A stretch of 21,191 nt of DNA from Ferrimicrobium sp. (lineage in GTDB: Bacteria; Actinomycetota; Acidimicrobiia; Acidimicrobiales; Acidimicrobiaceae): contig DAHXNM010000333.1 of assembly GCA_027365375.1 (NCBI GenBank), forward strand, positions 1 through 21,191, in the 5' to 3' direction. The position numbers and the translations under genes were made by a program. The notes below the pieces were generated by a model. It worked only from the letters and a program-made list of their open reading frames with translations. It had not been told where the DNA came from and ran no database searches. Below are positions 14,943-21,191 of the stretch, in pieces; position 1 is the stretch's first letter, and the number at the start of each line of letters is the position of its first letter.

Positions 14943-14976
14943 AAATGCATACCTAATGCAAATGCGTACCTAATGC
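14943..14976 (+). repeat. Two tandem 17-bp repeats upstream of pirin
   Basis: AAATGCATACCTAATGC (14943-14959) and AAATGCGTACCTAATGC (14960-14976) abut and differ at a single position. An AT-rich stretch AATAAATAATG follows, then the pirin ribosome-binding site. The repeats sit 28 bases before the ATG and inside the probable 5' leader or promoter, so they may be regulator-binding sites or a recent duplication. Confidence 0.75.
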
Positions 14977-15003
14977 AATAAATAATGAATATCGAGGTGG
15001 GTA

Positions 15004-15939
15004 ATGGGATCGATCGAATTTGAGTACTCAACCGTGGTGACGGCAACCGAAGGAGAGGGTCGTGTCGAGCGGCTCCCCGCTCGGCTTACGCATGCTCCGA
15101 GTGGCCTGGAAGGTGAAGGTTTCCCGGTCAAGCGCGCTTTTGCTGGTGTGCCTATGTCGGAGCTTGACCCATTCGTCCATATGGACGAGATGGGAGAGGT
15201 CGACTATGGACCGGGCGAACCAAAAGGAACTCCTTGGCATCCACACCGTGGCTTTGAGACGGTCACCTACATGATGGAGGGGCAGTTCATTCACCAGGAC
15301 TCTATCGGTGGAGGTGGAAGCCTAGGACAAGGTGACACTCAGTGGATGACCGCAGGTGCGGGAATCCTTCACATCGAGCGTCCACCTGAGGCTTTAGTGG
15401 TCCAAGGTGGTCTTTTCCATGGTCTTCAGCTCTGGGTGAACCTGCCTTCGCAACAGAAGTGGGTCGACCCTCGATATCAAGATATCGGCCATACTCAGGT
15501 AGGTTTGGGGACGAGTCCTCATCGCGATGTTCAGTTGCGTGTGATTGCAGGCGACCTTGGTGCCCTGAAAGGTCCAGGTGTCACCTATACCCCGATCAAC
15601 ATGGTGCACGCTACCCTTCATCCGGGTGCGAGGCTGTCATTGGATTGGCCGCGGGAGTTTAACCTACTGGTCTACATCATGGAGGGTCGACTCCAGTTTG
15701 GATCAACTCGTATAGATGCCCAGGCCTCACAGCTGGCGGTCTTTGGGGCGGGTGACTATTTTGAGCTCATGAATTCAGGTGTGACCGATGCCGAAGTGGT
15801 GTTGCTGGGGGGGCGCCCTATTGGCGAGCCAGTCGCCCACTACGGACCGTTTGTAATGAATACCCGTGCCGAACTCGAGCAGGCGATTGCAGACTTCCAA
15901 GCCGGGAGGATGGGTCAGATCCCGGTCGCTCACATCTAG
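15004..15939 (+). CDS. Pirin family cupin protein
   Basis: The 311-residue protein is a bicupin of the pirin family. The N-terminal cupin holds the metal ligands H79 and H81 in WHPHRGFETVTY, and H123 and E125 in GILHIERP, matching the His-His-His-Glu set of human pirin. The family signature GDTQWMTAGAGI lies at 110-121, and a C-terminal cupin is at about 195-275 (LLVYIMEGRLQFG, AVFGAGDYFEL). Some bacterial pirins show quercetin dioxygenase activity and others modulate enzymes; the role of this one is unknown. The start ATG 15004 has AGGTGG just upstream. The promoter region carries the TTGCA inverted repeat and 17-bp tandem repeats. The ABC exporter follows after 32 bases, probably in the same transcript. 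Confidence 0.93.
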   Translation: MGSIEFEYSTVVTATEGEGRVERLPARLTHAPSGLEGEGFPVKRAFAGVPMSELDPFVHMDEMGEVDYGPGEPKGTPWHPHRGFETVTYMMEGQFIHQDSIGGGGSLGQGDTQWMTAGAGILHIERPPEALVVQGGLFHGLQLWVNLPSQQKWVDPRYQDIGHTQVGLGTSPHRDVQLRVIAGDLGALKGPGVTYTPINMVHATLHPGARLSLDWPREFNLLVYIMEGRLQFGSTRIDAQASQLAVFGAGDYFELMNSGVTDAEVVLLGGRPIGEPVAHYGPFVMNTRAELEQAIADFQAGRMGQIPVAHI

Positions 15940-15971
15940 CCATCGGTGGGTTCCGGTGGAAGCTAGGCTAG

Positions 15972-18900
15972 TTGGAGAGTTCTAAAGTTAAGGGTGGTAG
16001 CAGGTTGACGAAAGGGTGGATGTCTCGGCTCGCTGGGGTTGTGTTGACCCAACGAAAAGAGTTGCTCATCGCGTTGATCACTGCGATCCTCGGAACGGTT
16101 GCTACCCTGCTTGTGCCGATCTTCGAGGCAGCGTTCGTCGACTCGTTGGGTAGCCATCACGAACAGGTCGGATGGTTGATCGCCCTTATTGGCTTGGCGA
16201 TTGCCGCCTTCGGGTTAGCATTTCTTCGCCGATTCTTCGGTGGGCGTCTTGCACTGGGTGTACAGCATTACCTGAGGACGCGTATCTTCAACCATCTTCA
16301 GCGGATTGACTTCGCCGCTCACGATACCCTACAGACAGGGCAACTCGTCTCGGAGGCGAACGCTGATGTGTCGTTGATACAGGGCCTCCTCTCCTTCTTG
16401 CCTCGGCTCTTTGGGAATGCTCTGCTCGCTCTCCTGTCTCTTGTCGTGATGGCGGTTGTCTATTGGCCTCTTGCTCTGCTGGTTGCGGTATCGTTGGTGC
16501 TGATCGGGGCAGCCTCCATTCGTTTGCGCAAGCAGATCTTCCCAGTCAGTCTGATCGCTCAACAGGAGAAGGGAGCTGTTAACGAGGTTGTCGAGGAGAC
16601 GGTTCGTGGGATCGCCGTTGTAAAGGGGTCAGCGCTTGAGGACGTGCAGCTAGATCGCCTGCACCAGAGGGCAACTCGTCTCTATCGTGCAAGAGTAGCT
16701 ACCATCTGGAGACAGGCCAAGCTGCAGGCATTTCTACAGTTGGTACCTCTTCTAACTGAGGCGTTGGTGATCGGGATTGGTGGATATGCAGCGATCAACG
16801 GACACCTTTCCATTGGCGCCTTTCTTCTCTTCACGACCTATATTGTCGAGCTGATTTTGCCGGTGCGTCAGCTCTCGGTGTTGGTTGCACTGTCTGAACA
16901 GGCGAGGGCGGGAGTCGAGCGTATTTTTGGGCTCTTAGACATTAACCCTGCAATCATCCAACCGGAGAACCCCTACCTTCCTGGCGAGGTGCGGGGAGCT
17001 ATCGAATTTAGCGATGTCCACTTTGCCTATAAGCCAGGTGTCGCCGTTCTCGATGGACTCAGCCTCAAGGTTGAGCCGGGTGAGACGATTGCTGTCGTTG
17101 GTTCATCAGGCTCAGGTAAGTCGTCGCTTGCGCTCCTGATACCGCGTTTCTATGAACCACAGGTCGGGACGATAGCTATAGATGATGTGCCGGTGAACCA
17201 ATGGGATCTTGGGGCAATTAGGCAGTCAATTGGTATCGTGTTTGAAGAGAGTTTCCTGTTCTCTGACAGCGTTCGAGCAAATATTGCGCTGGGTCGTTCC
17301 GATGTCTCTGACGACGAGATAGTAGCGGCTGCTCGCGCTGCTCGCGCCCACGAGTTTATCGAGGCTCTCCCCCAAGGCTATGACACGGTCGTAGGCGAAC
17401 GGGGGGTTCGTCTCTCTGGGGGACAGCGCCAGCGGATCGCGTTGGCCCGTGCACTGGTTGGGTCGCCGCCGATCCTGATTCTCGACGATGCCACCTCCTC
17501 GGTTGACCCTGCTACCGAGGCTGAGATCTTGGATGCCATCGGCACCGTCGGCAGAGGTCGAACCATGATCCTCATCGCCCATCGTCGCTCGACCCTTCAC
17601 CTCGCCGACCGCATTGTACTCATGGATCAGGGCCGGATTATTGCGACAGGCACTCATAACGAACTTTTGGCCGCCGAACCTCTCTATGTCGAACTTATGA
17701 GCGGCGAGACCGAGAGCCTTGCAGAGGCCCCGAGGATCGGCCTAGTAGAGAATGGGTCAACTACGAAAGCCGACCAGGACGCGCCTTTAACTATGCCGCG
17801 GCTGATCGATCGCTCGGTCAAGCTCGATTGGGTTGACGAACGTTTTCGCTTTGGGAGTCTATTCAAGCTCATCCGCGTTGGCGTGATCGTCGGTGCTGTG
17901 TTGGTTGCTCTCGATGCTCTCTTGAGCCTGGCCTCTCCACTCGTACTGAGATCGGGTATCGATGTCGGTGTCCTGCACCATGCGCGCTCACTGGTACTCG
18001 ATGCCGCCCTCGCACTTGGGGCTGTCTCGCTGGTAGATCTCTTCGTCGTGATCTTAGAGCAAGTCATCGCTGGGCTGGCTGCCGAGAAGTTCTTGCTGCT
18101 GCTACGTTCGAGAATCTTCCAGAAGATTCTCCGCCTCGACATGGACTACTACGAGTCGGAGATGTCGGGTCGAATTATGACCCGAATGATTAGCGATGTC
18201 GACGCCTTCTCTAACTTGGTGCAGAACGGCTTGATCACGGCGTTGGTATCCGTAGTCTCATTCGGTCTCGTGTTGGCTGTGGTGCTCATCATAGCTCCGA
18301 GTATCGCTCTTGTTCTGGTCGCTAGTCTCCCGCTCACCATCGTCGCCAGTGTTATCTTTCAGCGATACTCAAATCGTGCGTACACCCTGGCTCGTGAGCG
18401 CATAGCCGCCGTCAACGCTAACTTCCAGGAGCAGGTCTCTGGCGTACGGGCATCGCGAGCCAAGAATCGTGGGCGTGAGGCGATCAATCGGTTCGATTCT
18501 CTAAGCAGCGGCTATCGCGATGCGCGTATGAATGCGCAAAAGGCGATCTCGATCTACTTTCCGTTTCTGCTCATGCTCGCTGATGTTACCACGGCGCTCA
18601 CTCTGTTGTTTGGAGGGAGCCAAGTCTTGCACCATACGCTTGCAGTGGGGACTCTACTTGCTGCAACCCTGTATGTCAACCAATTTTTCTCTCCGATCCA
18701 ACAGTTGTCACAGACCTTTGATCAGTTCCAACAGGCGAGAGTGGCTGCTCGTCAGATTCGGAGGTTGATGGCCCGAGATATCTCTATCCATCCGGCTGAG
18801 CACCCGGTTGAGCTCACGAACATTCAAGGTGCCATCTCCTTCCGGAGCGTCACCTTCCAGTACCCGCAGGCTGAGGTTCCTTCATTAGATGCGGTATCGT

Positions 18901-19550
18901 TTGACGTTGCCGCCGGTACTCGAGTCGCCTTTGTGGGCGAGACAGGGGCAGGAAAGTCGACGATCGCAAAGCTCTTAGTAAGGTTTTATGATCCGACGGC
19001 GGGTGCTATCCACATCGATGGAGTCGCTCTGACGGATCTAGATCTCATCAGCTATCGTCGTCAAGTTGCCTATCTGCCTCAGGAGCCTTTCCTTTTTACC
19101 GGCACTATCGCTGATAACGTCTCCTTTGTTCGCCCAAATGTCTCAGCTGCTGAGGTCGAGCGCGCCTGCCGCATGGTTGGATTGGGCAGTTTCCTTGATC
19201 ACCATGACGAAGGGGTCGGCTATGAGATCGGCGATCGTGGAGTGCGGCTCTCCGCTGGCCAGAAGCAGTCGGTAGTGTTAGCTCGGCTGATCATACAAGA
19301 TCCTACGATCGTGATTCTAGATGAGGTCTCATCTTCACTAGATCTTGTCGTAGAGGCGCAGATGCAGACTGCGCTCGACGAGGTTCTTGCTGGCCGGACC
19401 ACGTTTGTTATAGCGCACCGTCTCTCCACGTTGTTAAAGGCGGATCAGATCTATGTCCTGTCTCACGGTGTAATCGTCGAACAAGGCACTCACGCTGATT
19501 TGATTGGACAAGGTGGCCAGTACGCCTCGCTCTGGGAACTCTCCGCCTGA
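15972..19550 (+). CDS. Full-length ABC exporter with two fused TMD-NBD halves and one degenerate ATP site
   Basis: The 1,192-residue chain is two ABCB-type half transporters in tandem, the size and layout of mycobacterial Rv0194, a multidrug efflux pump. TMD1 spans about 25-300 and TMD2 about 630-900. NBD1 has Walker A GSSGSGKSS (377-385), LSGGQ (481-485), Walker B ILILDD with Asp at the catalytic position (D506), a Glu at the Q-loop position (E425) and H537. NBD2 has GETGAGKST (989-997), Q1037, LSAGQ (1093-1097), ILDE with E1118 and H1149. Site 1 (NBD1 Walker plus NBD2 LSAGQ) is therefore degenerate and site 2 canonical, as in heterodimeric exporters. The start is TTG 15972, though TTG 16005 or ATG 16020 is possible. 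It is probably co-transcribed with pirin. The substrate is unknown. Confidence 0.93.
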   Translation: MESSKVKGGSRLTKGWMSRLAGVVLTQRKELLIALITAILGTVATLLVPIFEAAFVDSLGSHHEQVGWLIALIGLAIAAFGLAFLRRFFGGRLALGVQHYLRTRIFNHLQRIDFAAHDTLQTGQLVSEANADVSLIQGLLSFLPRLFGNALLALLSLVVMAVVYWPLALLVAVSLVLIGAASIRLRKQIFPVSLIAQQEKGAVNEVVEETVRGIAVVKGSALEDVQLDRLHQRATRLYRARVATIWRQAKLQAFLQLVPLLTEALVIGIGGYAAINGHLSIGAFLLFTTYIVELILPVRQLSVLVALSEQARAGVERIFGLLDINPAIIQPENPYLPGEVRGAIEFSDVHFAYKPGVAVLDGLSLKVEPGETIAVVGSSGSGKSSLALLIPRFYEPQVGTIAIDDVPVNQWDLGAIRQSIGIVFEESFLFSDSVRANIALGRSDVSDDEIVAAARAARAHEFIEALPQGYDTVVGERGVRLSGGQRQRIALARALVGSPPILILDDATSSVDPATEAEILDAIGTVGRGRTMILIAHRRSTLHLADRIVLMDQGRIIATGTHNELLAAEPLYVELMSGETESLAEAPRIGLVENGSTTKADQDAPLTMPRLIDRSVKLDWVDERFRFGSLFKLIRVGVIVGAVLVALDALLSLASPLVLRSGIDVGVLHHARSLVLDAALALGAVSLVDLFVVILEQVIAGLAAEKFLLLLRSRIFQKILRLDMDYYESEMSGRIMTRMISDVDAFSNLVQNGLITALVSVVSFGLVLAVVLIIAPSIALVLVASLPLTIVASVIFQRYSNRAYTLARERIAAVNANFQEQVSGVRASRAKNRGREAINRFDSLSSGYRDARMNAQKAISIYFPFLLMLADVTTALTLLFGGSQVLHHTLAVGTLLAATLYVNQFFSPIQQLSQTFDQFQQARVAARQIRRLMARDISIHPAEHPVELTNIQGAISFRSVTFQYPQAEVPSLDAVSFDVAAGTRVAFVGETGAGKSTIAKLLVRFYDPTAGAIHIDGVALTDLDLISYRRQVAYLPQEPFLFTGTIADNVSFVRPNVSAAEVERACRMVGLGSFLDHHDEGVGYEIGDRGVRLSAGQKQSVVLARLIIQDPTIVILDEVSSSLDLVVEAQMQTALDEVLAGRTTFVIAHRLSTLLKADQIYVLSHGVIVEQGTHADLIGQGGQYASLWELSA

Positions 19551-19588
19551 GCTTTTTGGTGATCTCTTAGTGCCTTCTATTGTGGCGG

Positions 19589-20440
19589 TTAAGATTGTCT
19601 GACCACTCCAACGTGTACCTCCATCGTTGAGCTACCGATGCCACTGTAAATCCCGATCAGTGGAGGGACGTCGGTGTAGTCGCGCCCGCGGCCGACTACG
19701 ACGTAGCGTTCGGGTTCGACCTCGCGATTAGTTGGGTCGAGCGCTAACCATGAACCTACCCACGCCTCGACCCAAGCATGGCTCTCCGCGTCGATCACCT
19801 CGCCAATCGAGGCTTCTTGATCTGGGTAGTAGTAGCCCGAGACGTAGCGAGCTGGGATGCCGAGCCGGCGAAGAAAGCCTATGCATAGATGCGCGAAATC
19901 TTGGCATACTCCTTTGCGAATCGACCAAGCCTCGATCGCCGAAGTGGAGACGGCTGTTGAACCAACCTCGTAGGTGAGTCGTTCATGAACGAGATCTGAG
20001 GCTCCCTGTGCAGCATCACGCGGCGTTGCACTACCTCGGAGAAGGTCTAGCGCAGTAAGCACCTCGTCCGTATCCCCGATAAGCGTCTTGTCGGTGGGAT
20101 CTATATACTCGGCGAAGGCGTCGTCGAAGACGGGATCGCGGTAGTGCGGCCAAGAGGGCGATTCTGGTTCTGTTAGCGGTCCGGTGCCAGTTTGAACCTG
20201 AGACCGTGCGATGATGGAGAGTTCGTGGTGAGGCTGATGCACCTCAAAGACGTGGGTGAGAGTGCCCCAGTAGTCTTGGTATTCAAGAACATGCGCGGAC
20301 GGCGTAACTAATAGGTGTCTTTGAAGAACGAACTGGGAGCGGTCAGATTGGGGGAGCATTCTCGCCTCGTTGAACGAACCTCCGGAGGGCTCCGAGTAGC
20401 GGTAGCGAGACGTGTGTTCGATGGAGAGAATCCAAGTCAT
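19589..20440 (-). CDS. Transglutaminase-like cysteine protease/amidase family protein
   Basis: The 283-residue protein starts with the N-terminal bacterial transglutaminase domain (WILSIEHTSRYRYSEPSGGSFNEARMLP) and carries the catalytic core: C179 in GVCQDFAHL, H221 in ESHAWVEAWVG and D235 in ALDPTN. RYVSGYYYP between them is also typical. Such proteins are found with alpha-E and circularly permuted ATP-grasp proteins and are thought to act on peptide or amide bonds; the substrate is not known. No signal peptide is seen. The start ATG 20440 has GGAG 6 bases upstream and shares its A with the TGA of the alpha-E gene (TGATG), pointing to coupled translation. GTG 20443 would add one residue. It converges on the ABC gene with no clear terminator in the 38 bases between them. 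Confidence 0.92.
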   Translation of the reverse strand: MTWILSIEHTSRYRYSEPSGGSFNEARMLPQSDRSQFVLQRHLLVTPSAHVLEYQDYWGTLTHVFEVHQPHHELSIIARSQVQTGTGPLTEPESPSWPHYRDPVFDDAFAEYIDPTDKTLIGDTDEVLTALDLLRGSATPRDAAQGASDLVHERLTYEVGSTAVSTSAIEAWSIRKGVCQDFAHLCIGFLRRLGIPARYVSGYYYPDQEASIGEVIDAESHAWVEAWVGSWLALDPTNREVEPERYVVVGRGRDYTDVPPLIGIYSGIGSSTMEVHVGVVRQS

Positions 20441-21191
20441 CACAGGCTCCGCGGAAGGATGTTAGCAACTTCACGCTGCCATGACTGGCCACGAGCCTGC
20501 CCGAAGTACTGCTGGGTTATCGCGTCCGATGCGAGCGAGCATGAGAGGCTGAGGTCTTCGAGCAGTGTCTCAATCCGTGTTGTCAGATCCTCACGGGTGA
20601 GGAACGATATGGTGGCACGGGCTTGGCCGAGAATTCGTTGCGCTGGAGCAGGTGGAGCACTTCGATGGGTGTCAGGGGCGATGCGATCGAGGCAGCGTTC
20701 GGCGGTCATGAGGCCAAACTGGACGCTGCGAGGGAAGAGCCGGTCGACGAGTAGAAACTCAAGTACGTACTCCGGTTCAACCTGTCCGTGGTAGGTGCGG
20801 ATATAGAACTCATAGGCAGAGCAGTACTTTAAAGTGGTGACCCAATCTCGACTCTCGGGGGCGAAAACAAGCCGGAACTTTAGCAGGCGAAGTGTCATGT
20901 CGACGCGTTCGATGAATGTTCCAAGCTGAAGAAATTGCCAACCATCATCTCGAGGGAAGCTCTCGTCGAGGAGACCCACCGTGATAGCCACTCGCTCGTG
21001 GGCGAGACGCACATAACGAAAGAACTCCGAGAGCGAGGTGCTACGGCGAGGCATTTTAACTAGGAGTCGGTCAGCGATGTTGATCGCCTCATAGACTTCG
21101 CTAGGGAGGAGCTCTCGCAGGCCACCGGCGTTTCTTCTCGCGGCTACGATTGAGGATGCGATTGAATTTGGGTGTTCGGTGGAGAAACCTA
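20440..21191 (-). CDS. Alpha-E domain (DUF403) protein, N-terminus beyond the window edge
   Basis: The reading frame is open from the stop at 20440 to the right edge, giving 249 residues of a family normally a little over 300 long. Reading from the edge it begins GFSTEHPNSIASSIVAARRN, then AGGLRELLPSEVYEAINIAD. This matches the alpha-E pattern of ENPNSI..S...AR.NA..LRE..S.E.WE..N. Later come DDGWQFLQLGTFIERVDMTLRLL and CSAYEFYIRTY, also typical. An ATG at 21054 is therefore internal, not the start. The protein is helical, without visible catalytic residues. Its known partners are a circularly permuted ATP-grasp protein, expected just outside the window, and the transglutaminase that overlaps it here. 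The biochemical role of the set is unestablished. Confidence 0.9.
   Translation of the reverse strand, partial: GFSTEHPNSIASSIVAARRNAGGLRELLPSEVYEAINIADRLLVKMPRRSTSLSEFFRYVRLAHERVAITVGLLDESFPRDDGWQFLQLGTFIERVDMTLRLLKFRLVFAPESRDWVTTLKYCSAYEFYIRTYHGQVEPEYVLEFLLVDRLFPRSVQFGLMTAERCLDRIAPDTHRSAPPAPAQRILGQARATISFLTREDLTTRIETLLEDLSLSCSLASDAITQQYFGQARGQSWQREVANILPRSL

Noticed and set aside
17684..18142. Minus-strand 152-codon frame, Ser/Arg/Thr rich
   Set aside because: Antisense shadow of the linker and second membrane domain of the fused ABC exporter.
19551..19588. Possible terminator between the ABC and transglutaminase genes (CCGCC/GGCGG pair and a short T-run)
   Set aside because: The arms are five bases and about 40 bases apart, and the T-run is not placed after the stem. 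Not enough to call.

Overview
This window looks like chromosomal DNA from an actinobacterium of moderate G+C content. The support is a PafB-PafC fusion regulator, a CofC/FbiD-type enzyme of coenzyme F420 synthesis, a mycoredoxin-like glutaredoxin, a mycobacterial-style fused ABC exporter, an MmpL-type transporter, and frequent GTG/TTG starts. An Acidimicrobiia member (Ferrimicrobium/Acidimicrobium group) is my best guess, but that is an impression and not a proof. I see no rRNA, tRNA, insertion sequence, prophage or CRISPR array, and no gene-free stretch over 300 bases.

Layout. Positions 1-3,820 (minus strand, read right to left) hold a cytochrome-oxidase assembly factor of the CtaG family, the ribosome-associated GTPase TypA/BipA, a small CPDC glutaredoxin, a MaoC-type hydratase and perhaps the start of another gene at the left edge. 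Divergent from these, on the plus strand, is a 667-residue PafBC-like double WYL regulator followed by a small PPOX-fold (flavin/F420-binding) protein. Positions 6,582-11,901 (plus) form a likely operon: MarR regulator, MmpL/RND transporter, crotonase-fold protein and acyl-CoA synthetase. This reads as an acyl-thioester modification and lipid or small-molecule export cassette under local MarR control.

Positions 11,939-13,332 (minus) carry a CofC/FbiD-like guanylyltransferase overlapping a PIG-L (LmbE-like) deacetylase by ATGA. Divergent from it are ribonuclease HII and a GntR/UTRA regulator. A short intergenic region packed with repeats then precedes a pirin, which is followed closely by a 1,192-residue ABC exporter with both halves fused and one degenerate ATP site. 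The right edge (minus) has a transglutaminase-like protein overlapping the end of an alpha-E (DUF403) protein, which runs off the window. This pair normally belongs with a circularly permuted ATP-grasp protein that would lie just outside.

The most interesting items are the MarR-MmpL-crotonase-acyl-CoA ligase cassette, whose crotonase lacks both usual hydratase glutamates; a perfect 26-bp palindrome inside the CtaG gene; the repeats ahead of the pirin and GntR genes; and the asymmetric fused ABC exporter. Most genes are recognisable families. I did not find a clearly novel multi-gene defence or mobile system.
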